The position numbers and the translations under genes are program-made. The notes under the pieces are model-generated. The model was not told the DNA's origin. It made no database searches and saw only the letters and a program-made list of their open reading frames with translations. From Candidula unifasciata (lineage: Eukaryota; Mollusca; Gastropoda; Stylommatophora; Geomitridae), in contig CAJHNH020000838.1 in NCBI GenBank assembly GCA_905116865.2, positions 1 to 64,000 on the forward strand: a DNA stretch of 64,000 bases. The letters are read 5' to 3'. Of this stretch, positions 54,346 through 64,000 are shown in pieces; position 1 is the first letter of the stretch, and each line of letters starts with the position of its first letter.

Positions 54346-55364
54346 ACTGATGTTCTGAAACACTGGCAGTGAAGGTCAGCCTTCTGCTCCTTCACTAAGG
54401 ACAACATCTGTTCTTCCATATGCAAAACTGTATTCAGATCTGCATACTGTGAATCCTGGTGGGGATTGAATCCAGTGCAGACAAAACCTTCCTCAACTTC
54501 CCAGATCGTTCCATGAACAATCTAGCATGCAAACATGGCATAGTTCTGCTGCTCCAGACAAATCAGCCATTATCAAAGAGGAGTCACTGTTGTCACCAAC
54601 ATGTGCGGTGTTGTACAGAAAGTGGTCACAACCATGCTAGATGGTCTCTTATAGACTCCGCCATCTGTTGAAATGACCAGAATACCCATGCATGCTACAC
54701 TATCAACTCATATGTGTAATAAAATAACAGCAAGCTTTATCACATACCTGTCTATTTTTCTTCACTGATCAATGTGATCAAATATTTATTCGAGCGTGGA
54801 TAAAACATGACATCACTTATAAGGTCTTTAACGGTCACCAACAATTTGTCTTGAAAGATTTGCCTCTGTCAACCAAATTTCCTATCTCTAAATGGCAACA
54901 TGTGGATAATCTTATAAAATGTTCTCTAGCAGGTCACTGGAATAGGTGTCTGTTGCCACATTTTTGGGGTGGCCTGAACACTGTCAGTAAAAATTGTATC
55001 AGTATCTGCCCTCTAAGTTTTATCATGTTGTCTCTCAGATCTGTCAGCAACTAACTATAAATCCCACTCACAAATGACGCTCTTTGCCATTCACAAATTT
55101 CATCATTCACCTTCACAGACAAACCTGTTTACTGAACCCCATCGAGAAAGAACTAAGGCAGCATCCAGCCATCAGCTCAAGATAAAACATTCTCCTGCTA
55201 AAAAGAGCGACCCACTTGGACATGTCTAGGTTATAGTTTACATAAAGAAACACAATGCCCTCTATGTTGAACTGAAAAACATGCAAACAGCAGACATCAT
55301 TGTCATGAATGTTAATACCATAATACCCTGCTTTCTGTGAGCCATGGATGACTAGAAGAAAGCA
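54346..55364. other. Spacer, nothing supported
   Basis: A B-box-like GGATTCAATCCCC on the minus strand near 54460-54475 hints at a SINE. Nothing else recognised. Confidence 0.4.
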
Positions 55365-55460
55365 AATAATATTCTAGCAATATGTGATATTTTAGAGGTA
55401 CGCGGACTCACACAAATAATATTCTAGCAATATGTGATATTTTAGAGGTACGCGGACCCA
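55365..55460. repeat. 50-bp tandem duplication
   Basis: AATAATATTCTAGCAATATG and TGATATTTTAGAGGTACGCG occur twice in a row. Confidence 0.93.
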
Positions 55461-55557
55461 AATATTAGTAAACAAAACATCAAAAACAGGAACATCATAA
55501 GTAAGGAATAGTTAGGTTCGCAGCATGTTTGATCTCTGGAGTGGTTAGTGATAAACA

Positions 55558-55570
55558 TACACACACACAT

Positions 55571-55663
<93 letters not shown>
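55558..55663. repeat. Compound (AC)n(AT)n microsatellite
   Basis: About 28 bp of AC followed by about 75 bp of perfect AT. Confidence 0.97.
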
Positions 55664-55666
<3 letters not shown>

Positions 55667-55816
55667 GTTCAAATAAGCATAATGAGCTGGGAACTTTTTG
55701 GTGTATGAGATGTCCCAATGTATAAGATACCCCTAGTCTTTAGCCTAAAATTAAGACACAAATATTTCACACATTCCATAAATTAGACAACCCCTAATTT
55801 TAAACCTGAAAAAGTT

Positions 55817-56104
55817 TAAGAAAATCTAAAGTCTTATACATCCAAAAATATGGTAGAATGGTATAAGATCCCAGACCAAAGTGGCTTGCTGGTGATAGAA
55901 GGCTAGGAAAATCTAAAGTCTTATACATCCAAAAATATGGTAGAATGGTATAAGATCCCAGACCAAAGTGGCTTGCTGGTGATAGAAAAGTAGGCTTGCT
56001 GGTGATAGAAGGCTAGGAAAATCTAAAGTCTTATACATCCAAAAATATGGTAGAATGGTATAAGATCGCAGACCAAAGTGGCTTGCTGGTGATAGAAGGC
56101 TAGG
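55817..56104. repeat. 87-bp tandem repeat, three copies
   Basis: The unit contains AAAATCTAAAGTCTTATACA, ATGGTAGAATGGTATAAGAT and GTGGCTTGCTGGTGATAGAA. One junction carries an extra partial unit. Confidence 0.95.
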
Positions 56105-56439
56105 CCTACATCTTTGTACCAAATGGCATTCAATGGAAAACTTATTAGGCTGGATCAGTCTCACTTTGCCCCACTGAATGTCAGACGGGCATGCGTGCCC
56201 AATTTGTAACCCTTTGAAAATAAAGTTTGTTTGTTCGTTTGTTCATTCACTCTTGGAGCCATATTGTATTGATAATCATCCCACCTCATTGCAGATGTGA
56301 ACCCACAAATATGGATCTGGCAGAGAATGCACTAGCCAGCAAATTTCCGTAGCTCCCATGATGTACTCCGTAAAACAGGAATGATTTCCTTACATCAAAA
56401 TGTCTTTTTTTTTTTTTTATAATCTAAATTTTGATCAAC

Positions 56440-57330
56440 AGAATGTATTATCAGGCACACGTGTGTCCTCATATAACAAGAAAGCAGGCACACATATGCC
56501 CACAAATAACAATCTGGCACAATATGCCCACAAATAACAAGAAGTCAGACATACATATGCCCCTAAATAACAAGACATCAGTTACACATATGCCCACAAC
56601 AAGAAATTAGGCACTCATATGTCCACATATAACAAGAAATTAGGCATACATATGTCCACATATAACAAGAAATTAGGCATACATATGTCCACATATAACA
56701 AGAAGTCAGACCTACATATGCCCCCAAATAACAAGACATCAGTTACACATATGCCCACAAACAACAATAAATCAGACACACATAGGTCTACATTTAACAA
56801 GAAATGAGGCATACATATGTCCACATATAAACAAGAAATCAGGCACACATATGTCCACATTAAACAAGAAATGAGGCACACATATGTCCACATCAAACAA
56901 GAAATCAGGCACACATATGTCCTCATATAACAAGAAATGAGGCACACATATGTACACATATAACAAGAAATCAGGCACACATATGTCCACATTAAACAAG
57001 AAATCAGGCACACATATGTACACATATAACAAGAAATGAGGCACACAAATGTCCACATTAAACAAGAAATCAGGCACACATATGTCCACATAAAATAAGA
57101 CATCAGGCACACATATGTCCACATTAAACAAGAAATCAGGCACACATATGTCCACATATAACAAGAAATCAGGCACACATGTCCATATAAAACAAGAAAT
57201 CAGGCACACATATGTCCACATAGAACAAGAAATCAGGCACACATATGTCCACATAAAATAAGAAATCAGGCACACATATGCCCCCAAATAACAAGAAATC
57301 AGGCGCACATAGGTCCACATTCAACAAGAA
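56440..57330. repeat. 33-34-bp minisatellite, about 26 copies
   Basis: The unit contains AACAAGAAATCAGGCACACA then TATGTCCACATATA. The Cys/Tyr/Leu-rich minus frames of up to 187 codons are artefacts of the period. Confidence 0.96.
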
Positions 57331-57554
57331 ATCTGGCTACAGTAGTGCAGCGGTCAAACAGCAGGAAGAGTTGATGGCACTACAGCAGAAAAAAGTAAAC
57401 ATGTCAAGAAAATTAATTCACATAACAGACCCAATATGTGAATTATAGACCATTTCACAATCACTTGAACAGAAAGAAAAAATGTTACTCTACATGATCT
57501 GAACATACTCAGTAACTAAAATACTGTGACAAAGCCAAATGTGACACTAGTTTA

Positions 57555-57735
57555 GACAGAAAGGCAATGAAAGGCGTGGATTCATGGAAGACAAGACATA
57601 AGCCAGCCAACAGGGCACTGGAACAAAAGCATCCAAGATCCTGAGCAAGAAAACTGGTGAAGGGCGCCCATTTCTTCAGTGCACTGTGTCGAGAGCCACA
57701 TCCTGCAGAGAACTTGTTACATGCTGATGATGATT
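57555..57735 (+). mobile_element. Probable LINE 3' end with (GAT)n tail
   Basis: The sequence ends ACATGCTGATGATGATTAAG, like the LINE ends at 6.4 and 14.1 kb. The preceding frame (MKGVDSWKTRHKPANRALEQ) is compatible with a C-terminal remnant. Confidence 0.4.
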
Positions 57736-58059
57736 AAGCTATTATAGAAAAATTCATAATCTGCTGCAATGTATGTTTCCATACGTTTACACTTGTACCT
57801 GTAAATACATCATGTAATGTATTCAACATATGTGAAAAATGACTGCTGGCTACCTTCCCCCCTTCCCTTCCAGTTAATAATTTGCCTTCCATAAATATGT
57901 AAAAGTCATCAGGATAAGTTTCTGTTGGTCACACTTCAGAGGTGACACAGATTTAGTCTAAAAATCAGCACTTGAAAACATGATTTTTTTTTAATGAATG
58001 AGTGTTGACTGTTGACCTATGATCTGTGTGACTGTTGACCTATGATCTGTGTGACTGTT

Positions 58060-58200
58060 GACACAAAATCTGCCATCACAACCCTTGGGACATTCCCATG
58101 TGCGTTCTGTCTTCATCTTTAACAGCCAGAGAAGAGTTCCAATTCCAACAGGGATAGCAGCAGTTTGATTTATTGTCCGCCTCTCACCCCACCCCTCCCC
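58060..58200 (-). mobile_element. LINE 3' tail
   Basis: The minus strand reads CTCTTCTCTGGCTGTTAAAG, ACATGGGAATGTCCCAAGGG and GTTGTGATGGCAGATTTTGT, the same order as the tail at 4640-4740. Confidence 0.6.
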
Positions 58201-58244
58201 ATACATGACCTATATATTTTCCCCAAATACAATAAAAAAAGTAA

Positions 58245-58530
58245 ACATCACAGTGTCTGCACGACAATACTGGGGAACATCAGTGTCTGCATGGCAATAC
58301 TGGAAAACATCAGTCTGCATAGCAATACTGGAAAACATCAGTGTCTGCATCCCAATATATGATTAAATTTTTCATCAAAATACAGTGTCTGCATGGCAAT
58401 ACTGGAAAACATCAGTGTCTGCATGGCAATACTGGAAAACATCAGTCTGCATAGCAATACTGGAAAACATCAGTGTCTGCATGGCAACACTGGAGAACGA
58501 CAGTGTCTGTATGGCAATACTGGATGGAGA
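58245..58530. repeat. 30-bp minisatellite, about nine copies
   Basis: The unit contains CAGTGTCTGCATGGCAATAC then TGGAAAACAT, with one interruption at about 58350-58382. Confidence 0.94.
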
Positions 58531-58717
58531 ATATAAATAAATATCAGGATCCAGATGTATGGGACAGAGCCGCTTACTGTGTCCCCTCACAGTTCTCATG
58601 TCAGATTTCCTTACAGCTATTTTTTTCCCAGAAGTAGCAAAATGATTGTTCCCTGAAGCAGAATCTGACTAGCCTCTCCTGGAAACATTGTCGCTGGTCT
58701 TCACAATCATGACTTGT

Positions 58718-58723
58718 TTTATT
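58718..58723 (-). terminator. Candidate poly(A) signal AATAAA for BPNT2
   Basis: The minus-strand hexamer lies about 590 nt past the BPNT2 stop codon. Plausible but untested; a short alternative could exist. Confidence 0.4.
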
Positions 58724-59309
58724 TTCTCAAGAAGAAGTAACATTACTGATCCTAGCTACCAATAATGCTACTGACTGACCACAAGAAACGTCACTGGTCC
58801 TGTCCCTCCATGGCACTTATGTCACTGATCCACTTACTACTGATCCACCTCACTCTTTTGTCCCATTCAACTCATCCATCAGTTAGTCCAAAGACAGTCC
58901 ACATTTATGATTCTCCTTGTATTGAACACAGCTAGTAGTTATTGGTTTACCCCATTCTGCCCATAGCGTTTTCCTCATTAACTTTGTTAGACTCAAACAC
59001 TGGTTACTTTACATGAGAACTTCTCAGGATATAAGGGGATAAAGAACTTACAGGCTGCTACCAAAAGAGTTTACATCACTAATCCCCAGAGCAGCAATGT
59101 TAAGGTTTCCACTTGCAGTTGTTTTAGCAGTCTCCGCTAACAGAAATGTGACCTTCTCTATTAGCAGTAAATATACTCATCTTCGCTGGCAAGAATTGTG
59201 CCTCCCCGAGCAATAAACTGAACAATTACTCAAACAAGAACTTACAACCACCTGCCAAGATGTGAAACAATGAGAGGAAACCACTCACATACCAAAATAA
59301 ACAAGCACA

Positions 59310-59608
59310 TCATAATGGATTTACTTTTGGCTTGTCTTTTGCCTGTTTGTCCAGCAATTCTTTAGCTTTCTGTCCAATCTTTTCCAAATAAAGATAATGT
59401 AATTTACTGTTGACAGTTGCCAGGAGGCCACGTTCGTTTTTATTATCCAACAAAGGGGAGTAATCAATATAATCTCCATCAAGAGTGGTCATCTTGCCAC
59501 CGACAGCGTTAAGGATGGCATTTCCTGCGCATATGTCCCATTTCTTGATGAGTGTCACGTGTGTGTAGGCATTGACTGAGCCTTTAATCACCTCAAGTGT
59601 CTTGTAGC
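59310..59608 (-). CDS. BPNT2: BPNT2/IMPAD1-type Golgi PAP phosphatase, terminal exon
   Basis: The exon opens after the acceptor GATATTTTTTTTCAG with two bases of a split Gly codon and codes about 98 more residues to a stop at 59310. The segment YKTLEVIKGSVNAYTHVTLI continues to KKWDICAGNAILNAVGGKMT. WDxCAGNAIL is the second signature of the inositol-monophosphatase superfamily, whose Asp binds the catalytic metal. The IKKWDICAGNAI form and the exon boundary just before YK point to BPNT2 rather than BPNT1 or IMPA. Family role: a type II Golgi membrane enzyme that hydrolyses 3'-phosphoadenosine 5'-phosphate, a by-product of sulfation, to AMP. After the motif comes DYSPLLDNKNERGLLATVNS and a Lys-rich end, a normal-length C-terminus. 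Upstream exons lie beyond the right edge. The intron side of its acceptor is a 63-bp tandem array. Confidence 0.9.
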
Positions 59609-59611
59609 CTG

Positions 59612-60432
59612 AAAAAAAATATCAATGATATATGAATTAGTGCTCCTGTTCCATCAGTACATTGTCTAGTCTGCTAAAAAAATATCAATGATATATGTAT
59701 TAGTGCTCCTGTTCCATCAGTACATTGTCTAGTCTGCTAAAAAAATATCAATGATATATGAATTAGTGCTCCTGTTCCATCAGTACATTGTCTAGTCTGC
59801 TAAAAAAATATCAATGAAATATGAATTAGTGCTCCTGTTCCATCAGTACATTGTCTAGTCTGCTAAAAAAATATCAATGATATATGAATTAGTGCTCCTG
59901 TTCCATCAGTACATTGTCTAGTCTGCTAAAAAAATATCAATGAAATATGAATTAGTGCTCCTGTTCCATCAGTACATTGTCTAGTCTGCTAAAAAAAATA
60001 TCAATGATATATGAATTAGTGCTCCTGTTCCATCAGTACATTGTCTAGTCTGCTAAAAAAATATCAATGATATAGAATTAGTGCTCCTGTTCCATCAGTA
60101 CATTGTCTAGTCTGCTAAAAAAATATCAATGATATATGAATTAGTGCTCCTGTTCCATCAGTACATTGTCTAGTCTGCTAAAAAAATATCAATGATATAT
60201 GAATTAGTGCTCCTGTTCCATCAGTACATTGTCTAGTCTGCTAAAAAAAATATCAATGATATATGAATTAGTGCTCCTGTTCCATCAGTACATTGTCTAG
60301 TCTGCTAAAAAAATATCAATGATATATGAATTAGTGCTCCTGTTCCATCAGTACATTGTCTAGTCTGCTAAAAAAATATCAATGATATATGTATTAGTGC
60401 TCCTGTTCCATCAGTACATTGTCTAGTCTGCT
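59612..60432 (-). repeat. 63-bp minisatellite, 13 copies, replicating a 3' splice-site region
   Basis: On the sense (minus) strand each unit has GAGCACTAATTCATATATCA followed by TTGATATTTTTTTAGCAGAC. The proximal copy ends at the real BPNT2 acceptor, where TTTCAG replaces TTTTAG. Copies are nearly identical (a few ATATAT/AAATAT and T-run length differences), so amplification is recent. Confidence 0.97.
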
Positions 60433-60539
60433 AATTACTTCAAACATATACCACTAAAGACATGGGACAGAAGTGAAATGTATATGAAAACAAATGCCTG
60501 AGGAAAATGATGAACATAAAATGGAATGAATTCAAAAGA

Positions 60540-61625
60540 AGTGAAGCAACAAGAGAAGATGGCTGGGCTGCCACTAGTATCAACAGTTATCAGACAGAGA
60601 AGATGGCTGGACAAACACTAGTATCAACAGTTGTAAGACAGAGAAGATGGCTGGACAAACACTAGTATCAACAGTTATCAGACAGAGAAGATAGCTGGAC
60701 AACCACTAGTATCAACAGTTGTAAGACAGAGAAGATGGCTGGACAACCACTAGTATCAACAGTTGTCAGACAGAGAAGATGGCTGGACAAACACTAGTAT
60801 CAACAGTTATCAGACAGAGAAGATGGCTGGACAACCACTAGTATCAACAGTTATCAGACAGAGAAGATGGCTGGACAACCACTAGTATCACCAGTTATCA
60901 GACAGAGAAGATGGCTGGACAAACACTAGTATCAACAGTTATAAGACAGAGAAGATGGCTGGACAACCACTAGTATCAGTTTCAACATGGCTTATCAGAG
61001 AGAGAACCATCACAGTATCACCAGTATCAACAGTTATCAGACAGAGAAGATGGCTGGACAAACACTAGTATCAACAGTTATAAGACAGAGAAGATGTCTG
61101 GGCTACCACTAGTATCAACAGTTATCAGACAGAGAAGATGGCTGGACAACCACTAGTATCAACAGTTATCAGACAGAGAAGATGTCTGGGCAACCACTAG
61201 TATCAACAGTTATCAGACAGAGAAGATGGCTGGACAACCACTAGTATCAACAGTTATCAGACAGAGAAGATGGCTGGACAACCACTAGTATCAACAGTTA
61301 TCAGACAGAGAAGATGGCTGGACAACCACTAGTATCAACAGTTATCAGACAGACAGAGAAGATGTCTGGGCTACCACTAGAATCAACAGTTATCAGACAG
61401 AGAAGATGGCTGGACAACCACTAGTATCAACAGTTTTCAGACAGAGAAGATGGCTGGGCAACCACTAGTATCAACAGTTATCAGACAGAGAAGATGGCTG
61501 GGCTACCACTAGTATCAACAGTTATCAGACAGAGAAGATGGCTGGACAACCACTAGTATCAACAGTTATCAGACAGAGAAGATGGCTGGGCTACCACTAG
61601 TATCAACAGTTATCAGACAGAGAAG
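60540..61625 (+). repeat. 44-bp minisatellite derived from a LINE frame, about 24 copies
   Basis: The unit contains CAGACAGAGAAGATGGCTGG, ACAACCACTAGTATCAACAG and TTAT. The last unit continues without a break into a LINE C-terminal frame that uses the same AGACAGAGAAGATGG. A disordered patch lies at about 60970-61025. Confidence 0.95.
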
Positions 61626-61869
61626 ATGGCGCTGTACTGGACACATCCTGAGAAGAAACCAGCAAAGAAATATAAAACAGGCACTAAAATGGGAAATAAA
61701 GGAATTAAGAAGGCAAGGATGCCCAAAAGAAACCTTCAAGCAAATACTGACGAGAGAGGCTAAAGGTACTAGCTAGACTCCATCCGTGACACTGAATTTA
61801 CTGCTCAGTACAGAAGAGAATGGAAGAATATCTGATGTGCCCTCTGTGACTTATAGTGCTATAAAAGGA
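61582..61869 (+). mobile_element. LINE C-terminal fragment
   Basis: Frame VSTVIRQRRWRCTGHILRRN, QQRNIKQALKWEIKELRRQG, CPKETFKQILTREAKGTS and a stop; past it, DTEFTAQYRREWKNI-like residues continue. RRWRxxGHILRR and R-G-x-PKETF are LINE ORF2 C-terminal motifs. Confidence 0.85.
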
Positions 61870-61883
61870 CAATGGATGAAGAT

Positions 61884-62104
61884 TTTTTTTTTTTTTAACG
61901 TATCCAGAAACCATGAGTTGTAAACCCTTTGGCTCGGTACTATGGATATCGCAACCCTTCAGCATTGATTCCATTATAGGTACCGTTAATCTGGGAGAAA
62001 TGTGGCTTTTCTGCCTACCCCCGGGAGTGAACCCGGACCACAAGGAGTTCATCACCCGGCCGCCGCGAAAGTCAGATTTAACCAACTTTGCTAGAGAGCC
62101 GGGC
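61884..62104 (-). mobile_element. SINE insertion with 14-bp target-site duplication
   Basis: CAATGGATGAAGAT occurs at 61870-61883 and 62105-62118. Between them, on the minus strand, are a GC-rich head with GGTCCGGGTTCACTCCCGGG (B box), a body ending ACAACTCATGGTTTCTGGAT, and a 3' poly(A) (the T-run at 61884-61896). It splits otherwise continuous LINE 3' sequence. Confidence 0.9.
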
Positions 62105-62118
62105 CAATGGATGAAGAT

Positions 62119-62500
62119 ATATGATATGGCCTGTCTTTGTGCACTAATCCTAATTCAAGTCGCTGAGATGTGGCACTGGTAGTCACGCCTGTCCACAGCC
62201 CTCTGCCTTGTGTACTTGCAGCCATTTCTGCCAAACCATCTAGTATCTTCTTTCCTGGTCTCCCTCTGCCTCTCCTACCTCTCTTCCTCTCCAACTTTCC
62301 CACTGTCATAATATACCACAGCTGTTCCATTCCCACAAATGACCAAAGAATGTAGATGGTCTCCTTCCGATGCATATAACAGTTCTCTTCATTAGTTATT
62401 ACATTTTTACAACACATCTTTTTTACTCTTTTCATCTGTCCAATGTGTTCTCATCATTCGCCTACAAAAACCACATCTCTGCAGCTTCTACATAATCTTT
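62119..62500 (-). mobile_element. LINE C-terminal fragment
   Basis: The minus frame has WSFVGMEQLWYIMTVGKLER, KRGRRGRGRPGKKILDGLAE and GRGLWTGVTTSATSQRLE. This is the GRGRP plus W-x-x-x-x-T C-terminal pattern, converging on the plus-strand copy at 61582. Confidence 0.78.
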
Positions 62501-62837
62501 CACTCATCAGCTGATTGCCTATGAACCCGTACAAACAATATCATAAATTATTGTTTGTATGCAAATATGATCATACCTTCTCCTTTGGAATAAACAAGGC
62601 AGGTCGAGGGAGGGATCATTAAGCATGGGCAACAAGTGGTCTCTACAATACTGCACAGGCTTTGTTCTGTGGAGAGGACTTTTCTTGACATGGGCGGGTT
62701 TTGCTAGTCACACTCGCCATGGCCATGGGCTGTGAGTCCCATGCCTCCTCACAGCGCAATATAACACTATCGTCTGGATAGATGGAAAGGTGCCAATGAC
62801 CATGTCGTCCACACACTATTGAGTGTGCAGCCAGTAC
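62501..62837. other. Spacer before the right-hand array
   Basis: A minus frame runs from the array through LAAHSIVCGRHGHWHLSIYP to a stop at 62643. No domain recognised and no splice support; read as non-coding. Confidence 0.4.
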
Positions 62838-64000
62838 CAAAGCTGTCACATAAGCATAGTGGTCACTGCCAAAAGCTGTCACATAAGCATGGTGGTCACT
62901 GCCCAAAGCTGTCACATAAGCATAGTAGTCACTGCCCAAAGCTGTCACATAAGCATAGTAGTCACTGCCCAAAGCTGTCACATAAGCATAGTGAACACTG
63001 CCCAAAGCTGTCACATAAGCATAGTAGTCACTGCCCAAAGCTGTCACATAAGCATAGTGGTCACTGCCCAAAGCTGTCACATAAGCATAGTGGTCACTGC
63101 CCAAAGCTGTCACATAAGCATAGTAGTCACTGCCCAAAGCTGTCACATAAGCATAGTGAACACTGCCCAAAGCTGTCACATAAGCATAGTGAACACTGCC
63201 CAAAGCTGTCACATAAGCATAGTAGTCACTGCCCAAAGCTGTCACATAAGCATAGTGGTCACTGCCCAAAGCTGTCACATAAGCATAGTAGACACTGCCC
63301 AAAGCTGTCACAGAAGCATAGTGGTCACTGCCCAAAGCTGTCACAGAAGCATAGTGGTCACTGCCCAAAGCTGTCACATAAGCATAGTAGTCACTGCCCA
63401 AAGCTGTCACATAAGCATAGTGGTCACTGCCCAAAGCTGTCACATAAGCATAGTAGTCACTGCCAGCCAAAGCTGCACATAAGCATACTTAGTCACTGCC
63501 AAAGCTGTCACATAAGCATAGTGAACACTGCCCAAAGCTGTCACATAAGCATAGTAGTCACTGCCCAAAGCTGTCACATAAGCATAGTGGTCACTGCCCA
63601 AAGCTGTCACATAAGCATAGTGGTCACTGCCCAAAGCTGTCACATAAGCATAGTAGTCACTGCCCAAAGCTGTCACATAAGCATAGTGAACACTGCCCAA
63701 AGCTGTCACATAAGCATAGTAGTCACTGCCCAAAGCTGTCACATAAGCATAGTAGTCACTGCCAAAAGCTGTCACATAAGCATAGTGGTCACTGCCCAAA
63801 GCAGTCACATAAGCATAGTAGACACTGCCCAAAGCTGTCACATAAGCATAGTAGTCACTGCCCAAAGCTGTCACATAAGCATAGTGGTCACTGCCCAAAG
63901 CAGTCACATAAGCATAGTAGACACTGCCCAAAGCTGTCACATAAGCATAGTAGTCACTGCCCAAAGCTGTCACATAAGCATAGTGGTCACTGCCCAAAGC
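62838..64000. repeat. 33-bp minisatellite, about 35 copies, running off the right edge
   Basis: The unit contains GCTGTCACATAAGCATAGTA then GTCACTGCCCAAA. The minus strand reads as AYVTALGSD(Y/H)Y repeats with no stop for 275 codons because the period is 11 codons. One disordered unit lies at about 63465-63500. Confidence 0.97.

Overview
This is an animal nuclear genome window (metazoan, probably lophotrochozoan and perhaps a mollusc; the taxon is inference). It shows intron-exon structure with GT-AG junctions, tRNA-derived SINEs, many decayed LINE reverse-transcriptase 3' ends, hAT and pogo-type MITEs, and an exceptional load of tandem repeats. I estimate about 30 percent of the 64 kb is mini- or microsatellite. 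Nothing prokaryotic is present. Most long open frames are artefacts of repeats whose period is a multiple of three.

Genes. The main gene is on the minus strand at 2.7-11.6 kb: four exons that join in phase into a membrane-associated RING-CH (MARCHF) E3 ubiquitin ligase. A Ser-rich N-terminal exon (11298-11585) is followed by two exons that share the C4HC3 RING-CH finger (8204-8306 and 5342-5431) and a terminal exon with two membrane helices (2764-3123). The second gene, also minus strand, contributes only its terminal exon (59310-59608), which carries the WDxxAG motif of a BPNT2/IMPAD1-type Golgi PAP phosphatase; its earlier exons lie to the right of the window. A possible terminal exon of an unrecognised gene is at 53324-53610 (minus), and a frameshifted coding relic at 17430-17830 (minus).

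Layout. 0-12 kb: MARCHF gene with minisatellites packed into its introns. 12-24 kb: polypurine arrays, two SINE families in inverted clusters, LINE remnants and a 47-bp array. 24-36 kb: a pogo-like MITE with internal arrays, 19-, 61-, 53-, 32- and 20-bp arrays and a foldback element. 36-44 kb: hAT MITEs, the longest LINE open frame (39.3-40.2 kb) and a triplicated 80-bp segment containing a hAT end. 44-48 kb: a 33-bp array of about 1.9 kb. 48-58 kb: LINE fragments in both orientations and more arrays. 58-64 kb: BPNT2 terminal exon, a 63-bp array touching its splice acceptor, a 44-bp array grown out of a LINE frame, a SINE with a clear target-site duplication, and a 33-bp array running off the right edge.

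The most interesting signal is the relation between minisatellites and splice sites. In the MARCHF gene one array supplies repeated branch-point motifs 25 nt from an acceptor, another begins with the 3' end of an exon and its donor, and a third repeats a consensus donor about 40 times. In BPNT2 a 63-bp array replicates the whole 3' splice-site region (branch point, T tract, AG) twelve times directly upstream of the real acceptor.
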